Source: Oleiharenicola sp.
Lineage (GTDB): Bacteria > Verrucomicrobiota > Verrucomicrobiia > Opitutales > Opitutaceae
Reading direction: 5' to 3'
DNA: 64,000 nt
Assembly: GCA_025363455.1 (NCBI GenBank)
Contig: JANYDW010000003.1
Span: 1 to 64,000, forward strand
Part shown: positions 24,035 through 32,753 of the stretch, piece by piece
Layout: each line of letters begins with the position of its first letter
How positions within the stretch are numbered: position 1 is the stretch's first letter
Position numbers and translations under genes: made by a program
Notes under the pieces: model-generated
Told to the model about the DNA's origin: nothing
Seen by the model: only the letters and a program-made list of their open reading frames with translations
Databases searched by the model: none

Positions 24035-24217
24035 ATGTTCACGCTGCTTACAATCTGCCTGATTGCGGCCGGACTTGCTGCCTTCGTTTTCTGGCAGGCC
24101 TTGCGAGCGGCGAGCGATGTTGACGGGGATGAATGGTGCTTTCACTCGGATCCGAAGGTAAGCAAGAACTCCCGCCCCAGTTTCGTTCCTGGAGAGGGCC
24201 CGGGACACCTTTTCTGA
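24035..24217 (+). CDS. Small membrane protein (60 residues)
   Basis: ATG at 24035, 11 bases after the previous gene. One N-terminal hydrophobic helix (FTLLTICLIAAGLAAFVFW) is followed by a soluble tail with DVDGDEWCFHSDP. The layout resembles the microprotein at 23632, so the conserved small protein between them may work with two single-helix partners. No family recognised. Confidence 0.45.
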   Translation: MFTLLTICLIAAGLAAFVFWQALRAASDVDGDEWCFHSDPKVSKNSRPSFVPGEGPGHLF

Positions 24218-24381
24218 GCTCCCACGTCGGGCTCCGTTGGCCGGGATAACCGTTTCCTGAGCCGGGAAATACCTTGGGGATACATTGACTGTGCCCGCTT
24301 TGCTCCCGCTGGCCGGTTGACAACCGCCGGACTGATTTCAACGGTCAGGACGGATCAGCCACTCCATCACCGGATAATCCC

Positions 24382-25698
24382 GTGCGCTTCATCTTTTGTG
24401 CCGTATGCTGTTTTGCGTCTCAACTTGCCTGGGCCCTTGACTCATCCCTGGTTGGCAAGTGGACCTCGGGGTCAGGTGCCCACGCCGCCACCATGGAAAT
24501 CAAGGCGGATGGCTCCGTGGTGGTGGTGGTGGTGGACGGCACGCCGCTCATGCCGCCCCTCACCCTGCAGGCCGAGGGCGGGAAAATGAAACTGACCTAC
24601 CAGGCGGGCCTTTCGGTCGACGCCACCTACACGATCACTGGACCATCACTGGCGATCACCCTGCAAGGCGACACCGAGAGGTGGCAACGGGTCGGCCCCG
24701 CAGCCGCAATGGCGGCCCCGACCAAGCCTGCGCGGGCCGCGGCGGGCAATCCACTTACGGGGAAAGTGAATCCCCTGGCAGCTGAGCCGCCGGTTTTACC
24801 GGCCGTAGGTGTGTGGAATGAAGGCCAGTTGACCCTCACGCTGCGCGCGGCCGGGGACGGGTTGGAAGGCGAACTGCAGCTCGGAGACCAGAAGTATCCG
24901 ACGACCGCGTCGACCACCGGTGCGTCATTCAACGGGACCTTCGAGACCAACGGCGAAAAGTTCATGTATGCGGCCAAGGTAGCCGGTGACACGATGGAAT
25001 TCCAGAGTGACGGCCAGACCTATCATTTGAAGCGGCAAGGTGCCGCGGCTGTGCCGGTGGCGCGGGGAAATCCTCTGGCGGCCCAAGAGCCAATCGCATC
25101 TGCACCGGCTCAAGCGAGAGGCGCCGCAGCGGGCGCAGCCGCCGGCCTGGCCCCGGCGGCCGGCAATTGGTTGCACCGGCCCGACGAAGGTTTCGACCTG
25201 CAACTGCCCGGTGACTTTCACGTCGTCGCCGAGAAGGGTGGCGGAATCATTCTCGGATCAAATGTGACGCCCGGTCTCATCCTCATTTTCCCGTCCGCTT
25301 CGGGCACGGCGGCGGACATGGAACGGGCGCAGAAACAAGGCGTGCAAGAACCTGCCATTAGCATGGCGCCGACCGGAACCATCCGCGAGGTGTCGGCCGA
25401 GGGCGGCGCGGGCAAGCTGATCGATGTCGCCGGCACTATGGAGCAGGCCCAGGTTAAGGGTCTGCTCGGCGCCTATCTTCGAGCGGGCGGTAACGGCGGT
25501 ATGGCTGTACTCGCGGCGACGACGCCCGAGAAATGGTCGGCGCTGCAACCTTTCGCCGAGCAGATCGTACGCGGCGTGAAGTTTTTCCAGCCGCAGATCT
25601 CGGACCGTCTGCTCAAGGCGCGCCAGGCGCTGGCCGGCCACAGTCTCGTCACGAGTTTCAACAACAGCACGACGAGCCAGAACAGCTCTGGCTACTAA
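24382..25698 (+). CDS. Exported protein of unknown function, possibly cut short by an in-frame TAA
   Basis: A 438-residue protein with a signal peptide (about 1-18). It has two similar beta-rich segments (about 20-105 and 140-220, each with a GxW start and a T-Y-x-x or Q-x-Y-H-L-K end) joined by Ala/Pro-rich linkers containing the twice-occurring NPLA motif. A third domain (about 255-410) begins WLHRPDEGFDLQLPGDFHV. The coding pattern does not stop at the TAA at 25696: the same frame continues for 100 codons with normal composition. The protein therefore probably ended at 26001 until recently, or exists in two forms. No family recognised. Confidence 0.65.
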   Translation: MRFIFCAVCCFASQLAWALDSSLVGKWTSGSGAHAATMEIKADGSVVVVVVDGTPLMPPLTLQAEGGKMKLTYQAGLSVDATYTITGPSLAITLQGDTERWQRVGPAAAMAAPTKPARAAAGNPLTGKVNPLAAEPPVLPAVGVWNEGQLTLTLRAAGDGLEGELQLGDQKYPTTASTTGASFNGTFETNGEKFMYAAKVAGDTMEFQSDGQTYHLKRQGAAAVPVARGNPLAAQEPIASAPAQARGAAAGAAAGLAPAAGNWLHRPDEGFDLQLPGDFHVVAEKGGGIILGSNVTPGLILIFPSASGTAADMERAQKQGVQEPAISMAPTGTIREVSAEGGAGKLIDVAGTMEQAQVKGLLGAYLRAGGNGGMAVLAATTPEKWSALQPFAEQIVRGVKFFQPQISDRLLKARQALAGHSLVTSFNNSTTSQNSSGY

Positions 25699-26001
25699 AC
25701 GGGCTCCTCCGTCAATTCCTTCCGCGCCTGGCATTGCTGCAGCAGCGGTCGCTGCCGGTATGAGGGCTCGCGTTCGACCAGTTTCCAAGGCGGCGGCATC
25801 ATCGGTTCCTCGCAATCGGGCGGCGGCCCCTCGGACGGCAACTGGGAATTGCAGCTGGAGGGGAACGACTACCGGCTCACCTTTCACTTCGACGGGGGCG
25901 GCAGCGCATCCTGGACGCTTTCCCTCGATGCGAATCAGAATGTCTTTGTGGACGGGACGCGGGTGAAGGTCACCACGGACAGTATATGCAATCAGCTCTG
26001 A
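25699..26001 (+). pseudogene. In-frame continuation beyond the TAA (detached C-terminal domain)
   Basis: After TAC TAA, the same frame reads on for 100 codons to a TGA at 25999-26001. It holds a Cys-Cys pair, GSSQSGGGPSDGNW, and a beta-rich ending (WELQLEGNDYRLTFHF, then SWTLSLDANQNVFVDG), similar in style to the beta domains in front of the stop. No internal start with a ribosome site is visible. The next gene begins at 25986 and overlaps this end by 16 bases, as would be expected of a normal gene end. Confidence 0.7.
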
Positions 26002-26759
26002 GCCGGCCCTGGTCGTCGGTGCGTGATTGGGTTTCGCGCCATCCACTGATCGCCGGGGGTGCTTTCGGCTCGGGGATTTTCCTTCTCGTCGGCCTCGCCG
26101 GAATGCTGGCGTTTCTGCCGGCCCTCCGCAACTGGCTGGCCGCCGCCGACTGGCCCACGGCGGAGGCGGAAATCACCGCGAGCCGGCTGCTTTACGGCAT
26201 CAATGGCAAGGCCGCGCGTCCGGACTTCACCTTCCGCTACGAATGGCAGGGCCGGATTTATTCTGCGCAGGGCTACGACCTGCTCGACGTCTATTCCACC
26301 GGCGGCGGGATCGACCACGGGGCCGTGCTTGCGGCCCATCCCCTCGGCTCGCGGGTGCAAGTCCTGGTGAACCCCGAGCGGCCTGGTCAGGCTGTCCTCA
26401 TCCGCGGCACCGTCGGCGGTTTGATCGTCCATTCTATCCCGCTGTTGTTTTTCCTGTTGGGGCTGGTCGGGATGTTTTTCACCGTCATCACCTGGCGCGG
26501 CTGGCTGGACGAGAACACCCGGCACCCGCTCGGTCGCGCCCTCCGCGCTGCGGGTGGCTGGCTTGTTCAGGAGAAGGTGTTGAAACCGCTTTTCTATGTG
26601 CTCATCGGGAGCGTCATCCTGGGTCTCGTCGTGGCAGGAGTGGTGTTTGAAAATATCCTGCTGGTCCTCTTCGCCGGGATGACGGCTTGGACCGTGTGGC
26701 GGGCCTCCCGTCCGCAACCCGCCGGCGAAGCGGAGGACGGACAGGGAGAAAGCGATTGA
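25986..26759 (+). CDS. DUF3592-domain membrane protein
   Basis: A 257-residue protein with one helix near residues 23-45, a DUF3592-like extracytoplasmic segment (about 50-135: WPTAEAEITASRL, TFRYEWQGRIY, GSRVQVLVNPERPGQAVL), and two further helix clusters at about 140-165 and 200-235. DUF3592 proteins have no established function. It overlaps the end of the preceding open frame by 16 bases, which suggests co-translation with the full-length form of that gene. Confidence 0.78.
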   Translation: MQSALSRPWSSVRDWVSRHPLIAGGAFGSGIFLLVGLAGMLAFLPALRNWLAAADWPTAEAEITASRLLYGINGKAARPDFTFRYEWQGRIYSAQGYDLLDVYSTGGGIDHGAVLAAHPLGSRVQVLVNPERPGQAVLIRGTVGGLIVHSIPLLFFLLGLVGMFFTVITWRGWLDENTRHPLGRALRAAGGWLVQEKVLKPLFYVLIGSVILGLVVAGVVFENILLVLFAGMTAWTVWRASRPQPAGEAEDGQGESD

Positions 26760-26790
26760 GCGTTCCGTTCCTTCCACATAATTTTATCTC

Positions 26791-27231
26791 ATGAAAATCC
26801 CCATCCTGCTTGCCGTATTCTCATTTGGATTTGCTTGTCTGGCCCTGGCCGTCGAGGTGCCGCCCACCGGAGTCGTGCAGTTCGACCACGCCAAGGTCGA
26901 AGGCGCCTTCGCCCAGGGCCTGCCGCTGCTGGCGAACAGCAGTTACAAAGTTTCGGCAGGCCGGCGCGTCACGGGCGGCACGGCGGAGTTGCACGAGCAC
27001 GACACCGACCTCTTCTACGTGGTTGAGGGCTCGGCGACCTTCGTGACTGGTGGGACCTTGGTTGAACCCAAGGAATCCGGTCCGGGCGAAATTCGCGCAA
27101 AGGGGATCACAGGTGGCGCGGAGCGCCACCTGGCCAAGGGCGACGTGATCGTGATCCCCAAGGGCGTGCCGCACCAATTCACGGCAGTCGAGGGCACGTT
27201 TCTATATTACGTCGTCAAGGTCACACAGTGA
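26791..27231 (+). CDS. Secreted cupin-domain protein
   Basis: A 146-residue protein with a signal peptide (MKIPILLAVFSFGFACLALA). The cupin metal site is visible as HEHDTDLFYVVEG and GDVIVIPKGVPHQF. It differs from the other secreted cupin in the window (5650-6114), so the two are not recent duplicates. Activity unknown. It lies 31 bases after the DUF3592 gene. Confidence 0.8.
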   Translation: MKIPILLAVFSFGFACLALAVEVPPTGVVQFDHAKVEGAFAQGLPLLANSSYKVSAGRRVTGGTAELHEHDTDLFYVVEGSATFVTGGTLVEPKESGPGEIRAKGITGGAERHLAKGDVIVIPKGVPHQFTAVEGTFLYYVVKVTQ

Positions 27232-27247
27232 AAGGCGGGCGACGAAT

Positions 27248-27406
27248 TCAGCCCACCCACTGTCTGGCATTATAGAATAACTTCATCCAGGGACTGTCCT
27301 CCGGCCAGTCCTTGGGCGCCCAGCTCATGCAGGCCGAGCGGAAGACGCGCTCGGGGTGGGGCATGATGAACGTGACGCGGCCGGTGGTGGTCGTGAGGGC
27401 GATCAT
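27248..27406 (-). pseudogene. Second copy of the purL 3' end (52 codons)
   Basis: The minus strand encodes [20 protein letters not shown], then [20 protein letters not shown] and [12 protein letters not shown] with a stop. This differs from the true PurL C-terminus at only three residues, while the DNA differs at many third positions. It begins three bases after the stop codon of the zeta-like toxin gene. So the order on the minus strand is complete purL, antitoxin-like gene, toxin gene, orphan purL end. Confidence 0.92.
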
Positions 27407-27409
27407 GGG

Positions 27410-28036
27410 TTAGGGGAGCAAGGCAGAGCGGATGGGCCCAGCCCAGTCGGGGAGAGGAGCGTAGCTCTTCTCGGGTTGACCCTCCTTGCAACGGAAGATG
27501 AGCCGGACGGGCTCATTCTCGGGGGTATTGTCGTAAAAATAAGCGCGGTCCGCGATGCGTGCGGCTTGCACACTGTTGGCCATGGAGCGTCCGTAACGGG
27601 CAACAATCTTGGTGATGGGTACCTCGTGGCCGCCTTTGATGAACCGCTCGGTGATCCGTGCCGCATTGATGGCGGGCGATTCCGTACCGACGAAAAACAG
27701 GCGGATGAAATACCCGGCCGCTTTGGCCCGGCGCAGGTAGTCGAGTTTGCCTTCGGTGGATAACACGGTCTCAAACGCGAGGCTCTGCCCGGCCGCAAGG
27801 GCGTCTTCCCGCATTGAATCGGCGAGCCGCGCCGCCTGCAGGATCGCTTCAGGAGCATTCCAGTCACCGAAACGGTCGCGGGCCAGGTTGTCAGGATTGA
27901 TGTAGAGGCAGTCGCGGAACCATTCGTGGCGCAAGCCCTGCTCGGTCACCGAGGTTTTGCCGGAGCCGTTGGGTCCGGCCACGACCAGCAGGCGCGGGCG
28001 CTCAGCCGGCGCGGCGGATTTTGGCGGCGATACCAC
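27410..28036 (-). CDS. Zeta-toxin-like P-loop ATPase
   Basis: About 208 residues if started at the GTG at 28036; the frame is open to 28096 but only with a TTG. The core LLVVAGPNGSGKTSVTEQGL is a Walker A motif of the zeta toxin/AAA_33 group, INPDNLARDRF and SLAFETVLSTEGKLDYLRRA match the substrate-binding segments, and VPITKIVARYGRS and AYFYDNTPENEP complete the fold. Zeta toxins phosphorylate UDP-N-acetylglucosamine; many chromosomal relatives are uncharacterised. It overlaps a small upstream gene that probably encodes its partner. Its stop lies at the edge of a duplicated purL 3' end. Confidence 0.82.
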   Translation of the reverse strand: MVSPPKSAAPAERPRLLVVAGPNGSGKTSVTEQGLRHEWFRDCLYINPDNLARDRFGDWNAPEAILQAARLADSMREDALAAGQSLAFETVLSTEGKLDYLRRAKAAGYFIRLFFVGTESPAINAARITERFIKGGHEVPITKIVARYGRSMANSVQAARIADRAYFYDNTPENEPVRLIFRCKEGQPEKSYAPLPDWAGPIRSALLP

Positions 28037-28205
28037 GGCGGAAACGGTTGAGGGCGGCGGCGGTTTCGCGGGCGGCGCGCGGTGCCGCCTTGGCAATCAG
28101 GCGGTTGAACTCCGTCAACGAACGCTCCTCCGCGTCCGGGGTGGTCACCGGCGATTTCCGTTTTGTAGGACGGACGGACTTTGGGGTGACAGAAACCATG
28201 TTCAC
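28002..28205 (-). CDS. Small basic protein, probable partner of the zeta-like gene
   Basis: A 67-residue Lys/Arg-rich protein (VSVTPKSVRPTKRKSPVTTP, then SLTEFNRLIAKAAPRAARET). It overlaps the toxin frame by about 35 bases and has the position of an antitoxin, 41 bases after purL. I recognise no family; it is more basic than most antitoxins. The pairing is inferred from order and overlap. Confidence 0.6.
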   Translation of the reverse strand: MNMVSVTPKSVRPTKRKSPVTTPDAEERSLTEFNRLIAKAAPRAARETAAALNRFRRGIAAKIRRAG

Positions 28206-28246
28206 AAGCAGTGTGCTTGTGACTCAGAGCATGGCAACTCCGCAGA

Positions 28247-31200
28247 TTAACCGACCCAGTCTCTCGCATTGTAGAACAACTTCATCCAGGGAGAGTCCTC
28301 CGGCCAGTCTTTCGGCGCCCAGCTCATACACGCGGAACGGAAGACGCGCTCGGGGTGGGGCATGATGATCGTGACCCGGCCGGTGGTCGTTGTGAGCGCG
28401 GTCATGCCGAGAGGGGAGCCGTTGGGATTGAGCGGATACAGCTCGGTCGTCTGGTGGTGATTATCGACGAAGCGGGCGGACACGAGGCCGGACGAGCTAA
28501 ATGCGTCGGCGGCGGCGCGATCGGCGAACTCGGCGTAGCCTTCGCCGTGGGCGGTGCAGATCGGGATCACCGATCCGGCCATGTCCTTGAAGAAAATACT
28601 GGGGCTGGGCTCGATCTTCACCGAAACGAACCGGCCTTCGTATCGTTCGCTTTGGTTTTGGACGAAACGTGGCCAGTGGTCGGCGCCGGGGATGATCGAC
28701 TTGAGATTGCTCATCATCTGGCAGCCGTTGCACACGCCGAGGCCGAAGGTGTCCTCCCGGGCGAAGAACGCGGCGAACTCGGCCCGGGCGCGCTCGTTGA
28801 ACAACACGCTCTTCGCCCAGCCCTCGCCGGCGCCAAGCACATCGCCATAGCTGAATCCGCCACACGCGGCGAGTCCGCGGAAATCCTTCAGTGACACTCG
28901 GCCACTCAGGATGTCGGTCATGTGCACGTCCACTGCGCGGAAGCCCGCGCGCGTGAACGCCGCGGCCATCTCGACCTCACCGTTGACGCCCTGTTCGCGG
29001 AGGATCGCAACCAAAGGTTGCGACAGCTGAGAGCTGAGAGCTGAGGGCTGAGAGCCAGCAGCCTTGAGATCGAAAGTAATCACCGGTCGGATTCCCGGAT
29101 CGTCCCTATCCAGCCGGAGGGCGTGTTCCTGGCTGGCGGCCTTGGGGTTGTCGCGCATGCCGGCGATGCGGTGGGTGACATCGGACCACCAGCCGCGCAG
29201 CGTGATCAGGCTTTCGTTGAATAGCTCCTTGCCCGACTGTTTCACTCGGAGGGCGTAGTGCGAGTTCAGTGTGCCCAGGCGCGAAACGCAGGCCTTCAGA
29301 CCGTACTCGCGCAGGGCGAGCATAACGTCGTCGAGGTCGTCTTCGCGCACCTGGATGACAGCGCCGAGTTCCTCGTTGAAGAGGGCGGCAAAGGGTTCGT
29401 GCAGGTGGGGCAACTCGATATCCACGCCGGTGTGTCCGGCGAAGGCCATTTCAGCGATGGTGGCCAGCAGCCCGCCGTCGGAGCGGTCGTGATAGGCGAG
29501 GATTTTCCTGTCACGCCCGAGCTGCTGGATGGCCTTCCAGAAATTCTTCAGATCGGCAGCGCTGTCGACATCGGGCGTAGCCTCGCCCATCTGGGAGACT
29601 GTCTGAGCGAGGATCGAGCCGCCGAGACGGTTCTTCGACCGGCCTAAATCAACCAGCAGAAGAACGGTCGGACCTATTTCTTGTAGGGGCGCACCTTGTG
29701 TGCGCCCGCGGGCGTCGACATCAGCCGTCGCCAAGCCTATGGCTGACGGGAGCGACGTCCCTACAGCGGAATCATAGCGCAGCTGAGACGTCAGGCTGAG
29801 CCGGATGTCACTCACCGACGCGAAAGCCGAGACGATGAGTGAGATTGGCGCCGTGACGCGCCTCGCCTTGTTCTCCGCGTCATGCCAGGATGTGCTCATG
29901 CTCATCGAGTCCTTGCCGACAGGGATGGTGATGCCGAGGGCTGGGCAGAGTTCCATGCCCACGGCCTCCACGGCGGCGTAGAGATCGGCGGCATCGCCGG
30001 GGATCGAGGGCGCGGCCATCCAGTTGGCCGAAAGGTTGACTTTGCCGAGATCGCCGATCTGCGCGGCAGCAAGGTTGGTCAGGGCCTCGCCGACGGCGAG
30101 GCGGGCCGAGGCCGCGGCGTTGTTGATGGCGACGGGCGTCCGCTCGCCCAGGGCCATGGCCTCGCCGGAGTAGACGTCGAAAGTGGCGGCAGTGACGGCG
30201 CAGTCGGCGACGGGAACCTGCCAGGGACCGACCATCTGGTCGCGGGCGATCAGGCCGCCCAGCGTGCGGTCGCCGATGGAGATGAGAAAGGTCTTGTCGG
30301 CGACGGCCGGGTGCGAGAGGACGCGCTTGGCCGCTTCGAGGAGCATACCCTTCAGTTTGTCATCGCGAGGCGCGGAATCGCGCCGTGGCGATCCATCCGG
30401 CTGGATTGCTTCGTCGTCCCGCGACTGCGGGACTCCTCGCAATGACAGGCTTCTTAAATCCAGAGGCTTCTGCGGACGTTGCAGCGAGACCTCCTGGCGG
30501 TGCATGCGCGGCGGTTTGCCGAGCAGGACCTCAAGTGGCATGTCGATGGGCGTGTTTTTGAAATGCGGATCCTCAACGACCAGCTTCTTTTCCTCGGTGG
30601 CCTCACCGACGATGGCGAAAGGTGCGCGCTCGCGTTCGCAGAGTTGTTTGAAGGCCTCAATCCGTTCGGCCGGGACGGCGAGGACGTAGCGCTCCTGCGA
30701 TTCATTGCACCAAAGCTCGAGCGGGGACATGCCCGGCTCGTCGTTGGGGAGTTTCCGCAGGTTGAATTTGCCGCCGCGGCCGCCGTCGTTGACGAGTTCG
30801 GGCAAGGCATTGGACACGCCGCCGGCACCGACGTCGTGGATAAACGAGATAGGGTTGTCGGCGCCGAGAGCCCAGCAACGGTCAATGACCTCCTGGCAGC
30901 GGCGCTCCATCTCGGCGTTGTCGCGTTGGACGCTGGCGAAATCGAGGTGCTCGTCACCGGTCCCGCTGGCCATGGAGCTGGCCGCGCCGCCCCCGAGGCC
31001 GATGAGCATGGCGGGCCCGCCGAGGACGACGAGCTGGTCGCCGGGGTTGATCCGTCCCTTCTGGACGTGTTCGGCCCGGATATTGCCGAGGCCGCCGGCC
31101 AGCATGATGGGCTTATGATAGCCACGCAGTTCGGTCGCTGTGGCGCCCGAACGCTGAGAGCTGACCGCCGAGGGCACTTCGGCTTCGAACGTGCGGAAAT

Positions 31201-32386
31201 AACCGTTGATGGCGGGGCGGCCGAATTCGTTGTTAAAGGCCGCGCCACCGAGCGGGCCCTCGATCATGATATCGAGTGCGGAGACGATGCGGCCGGGCTT
31301 GCCGTGGTCTTTTTCCCAGGGCTGGATCGCTCCCGGGAGGCGGAGGTTGGAGACGGTGAAGCCGACGAGACCGGCCTTAGGCTTGGAGCCGCGGCCGGTG
31401 GCACCTTCATCGCGGATTTCGCCGCCGGAGCCGGTGGCGGCGCCGGGAAAGGGCGAGATGGCGGTCGGGTGATTGTGGGTCTCGACCTTGCAGAGGATAT
31501 GGATGTCTTCGTCGTTGGTCGTGTATTCGTTGGTACGCGGGTCGGCGTAGAAGCGGCCGCCGCGGGTGCCGGTGAAGACAGCGGCGTTGTCCTTGTAGGC
31601 GGAGAGGATGCCGTCGCTGTGCAGCTGATATGTGTTCTTGATCATCTGGAACAGCGACTTGTCCTTGGCGATTCCGTCGATTTCCCAGGTGGCGTTAAAG
31701 ATCTTGTGGCGGCAGTGCTCGGAATTGGCTTGGGCGAACATCATCAGCTCGACGTCGCTCGGGTCGCGGCCGAGCTTGGTGAAGGCTTCGAGCAGGTAGT
31801 CGATCTCGTCGGCCGCCAGGGCGAGGCCGAGATAGGAATTGGCGGAGACGAGCGCGGCGCGGCCCGTGGCCAGCACCGGCACCGTGCCCAGCGGCCGCGG
31901 TTGCTCGTGCTTGAAGAGGGCGGCGCAGGCCTCGAGGTCGCCGAGGACGGCCTGCGTCATCCGATCGTGAAGGAAGGGGCGCAGGACCTTCAGCTGGCCG
32001 GCATCGAGCGGGGAGAAGGGGAAGCGCGAACCCGGCGGGTCGACATCAAAGGTGTAGGCGATGACGCGCTCAATGCGCTGGACGGCCGCCAAGCCGCAGA
32101 GGCGGGCGATGTCGGTGGCTTTGGACGACCAGGGCGAGATCGTGCCCGGGCGCGGGGCAATGACCTGAAGGAGGCCCTCAAGGGTGGTCGCAACGCGGCG
32201 GGGGCCATAGGTGAGAAGCTGGTCAAGGATGGCTCGCTCGGTGTTGGTAAGTTCGGCAGTCGTCTCGATGACATGGACGAACTCCGCATTGACAGCCTTG
32301 ATGGGCAGGCCGACGGCAACGAGGTCCTGAAGGAGCTTGGCGAGACGGAAGGGAGAGAGGGCAGGTGAGCCACGAAGGATCAGCAT
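28247..32386 (-). CDS. purL: Phosphoribosylformylglycinamidine synthase (PurL, long form) with in-frame repeat inserts
   Basis: A 1379-residue single-chain FGAM synthase, which converts FGAR, glutamine and ATP to FGAM in purine synthesis. The N-terminal PurS-like part, two synthetase halves ([20 protein letters not shown]-type segment; [12 protein letters not shown]-type segment) and a C-terminal glutaminase with GVCNGCQ (Cys1219) are all present. It is about 85 residues longer than the E. coli enzyme. The surplus falls in four inserts at roughly residues 405-412, 647-677, 875-899 and 1112-1122, each encoded by a repeat also found or resembled elsewhere in the window. All four lie in linkers or surface loops, and the frame is kept. 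It is divergent from purF-purM. Confidence 0.95.
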   Translation of the reverse strand: MLILRGSPALSPFRLAKLLQDLVAVGLPIKAVNAEFVHVIETTAELTNTERAILDQLLTYGPRRVATTLEGLLQVIAPRPGTISPWSSKATDIARLCGLAAVQRIERVIAYTFDVDPPGSRFPFSPLDAGQLKVLRPFLHDRMTQAVLGDLEACAALFKHEQPRPLGTVPVLATGRAALVSANSYLGLALAADEIDYLLEAFTKLGRDPSDVELMMFAQANSEHCRHKIFNATWEIDGIAKDKSLFQMIKNTYQLHSDGILSAYKDNAAVFTGTRGGRFYADPRTNEYTTNDEDIHILCKVETHNHPTAISPFPGAATGSGGEIRDEGATGRGSKPKAGLVGFTVSNLRLPGAIQPWEKDHGKPGRIVSALDIMIEGPLGGAAFNNEFGRPAINGYFRTFEAEVPSAVSSQRSGATATELRGYHKPIMLAGGLGNIRAEHVQKGRINPGDQLVVLGGPAMLIGLGGGAASSMASGTGDEHLDFASVQRDNAEMERRCQEVIDRCWALGADNPISFIHDVGAGGVSNALPELVNDGGRGGKFNLRKLPNDEPGMSPLELWCNESQERYVLAVPAERIEAFKQLCERERAPFAIVGEATEEKKLVVEDPHFKNTPIDMPLEVLLGKPPRMHRQEVSLQRPQKPLDLRSLSLRGVPQSRDDEAIQPDGSPRRDSAPRDDKLKGMLLEAAKRVLSHPAVADKTFLISIGDRTLGGLIARDQMVGPWQVPVADCAVTAATFDVYSGEAMALGERTPVAINNAAASARLAVGEALTNLAAAQIGDLGKVNLSANWMAAPSIPGDAADLYAAVEAVGMELCPALGITIPVGKDSMSMSTSWHDAENKARRVTAPISLIVSAFASVSDIRLSLTSQLRYDSAVGTSLPSAIGLATADVDARGRTQGAPLQEIGPTVLLLVDLGRSKNRLGGSILAQTVSQMGEATPDVDSAADLKNFWKAIQQLGRDRKILAYHDRSDGGLLATIAEMAFAGHTGVDIELPHLHEPFAALFNEELGAVIQVREDDLDDVMLALREYGLKACVSRLGTLNSHYALRVKQSGKELFNESLITLRGWWSDVTHRIAGMRDNPKAASQEHALRLDRDDPGIRPVITFDLKAAGSQPSALSSQLSQPLVAILREQGVNGEVEMAAAFTRAGFRAVDVHMTDILSGRVSLKDFRGLAACGGFSYGDVLGAGEGWAKSVLFNERARAEFAAFFAREDTFGLGVCNGCQMMSNLKSIIPGADHWPRFVQNQSERYEGRFVSVKIEPSPSIFFKDMAGSVIPICTAHGEGYAEFADRAAADAFSSSGLVSARFVDNHHQTTELYPLNPNGSPLGMTALTTTTGRVTIIMPHPERVFRSACMSWAPKDWPEDSPWMKLFYNARDWVG
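29023..29054. repeat. GAGAGCTGA-type repeat inside purL, family F
   Basis: Four near-identical gctgagag units in frame, encoding a Ser/Leu/Gln-rich run ([11 protein letters not shown]) just before the PurL segment [12 protein letters not shown]. The same unit lies between genes at 9669-9708. Confidence 0.8.
29692..29765. repeat. Palindromic repeat inside purL, family E-like
   Basis: Arms tgtaggggcgca and gcgacgtccctaca with an inner stem cagccgtcg..ggctgac. It encodes the extra residues between TSQL and [10 protein letters not shown] of PurL. Confidence 0.85.
30358..30447. repeat. Palindromic repeat inside purL, family C
   Basis: Clear copy of the intergenic repeat at 21768-21853 (tgtcatcgcgagg start, gtggcgatccatc centre, ctggattgcttcgtcg, ctcgcaatgaca end). 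It encodes about 30 residues ([20 protein letters not shown], then [12 protein letters not shown]) in the linker ahead of [14 protein letters not shown]. Confidence 0.92.
31152..31172. repeat. Short GAGAGCTGA unit inside purL, family F
   Basis: cgctgagagctgaccgccga encodes part of SAVSSQRSG, seven or eight residues absent from the E. coli enzyme, ahead of [11 protein letters not shown]. Confidence 0.6.
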
Positions 32387-32753
32387 GGTAGGCGGTAAAC
32401 GCTTTCAAACATCGCGGGGCCGGTCAAGTGGCGGAACGGACAATACCGGCCCAGCGGGGGACGGATGACACGATTGGGACCCGATCCAAGCCGGGGAATG
32501 GCCACAAAAAACACGAGAAACACTATAAGAGCACGTGACAACGGCGCTGGGGATTATCGATGGGCTGGGCCTCCCTTCTTGTGTTTTTCGTAGCCAAACC
32601 GCCTTGGCCCCGGCGTATGGCGGAGAAAGCCGTTGACGAAAACCCGGCGGTTGGCGGAATGAGCGTCTTTAATGCCGTGACGCGCAAAATTCACTCATCG
32701 CCCACCATAAAATTTGCGCTCGGGAGCGGTGTGAACACTAGCAGGGGGACGAT
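32387..32753. other. Divergent purL-purF promoter region
   Basis: A 367-base gap that must hold the promoters of both pur transcription units. The only structure seen is an inverted repeat at 32500-32595 and a GC-poor stretch before purF (accataaaatttgc). A ribosome site aGGGGGa stands five bases before the purF ATG. No purine riboswitch pattern was found. Confidence 0.5.
32500..32595. repeat. Inverted repeat between purL and purF
   Basis: ggccacaaaaaacacgagaa at 32500-32519 pairs imperfectly with ttcttgtgtttttcgtagcc at 32576-32595. Confidence 0.65.

Noticed and set aside
25696-25698. Stop-codon recoding (selenocysteine or pyrrolysine) for the in-frame stop
   Set aside because: The codon is TAA, which is not used for either, and no insertion element was seen; a nonsense change is simpler.
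30479-32368. 629-codon open frame on the plus strand opposite purL
   Set aside because: Shadow of the high-GC purL gene; low-complexity Gly/Val/Glu-rich product with no similarity.
32387-32753. Purine riboswitch or PurR-type box between purL and purF
   Set aside because: No conserved aptamer core and no clear palindromic box were found; only a long imperfect inverted repeat.
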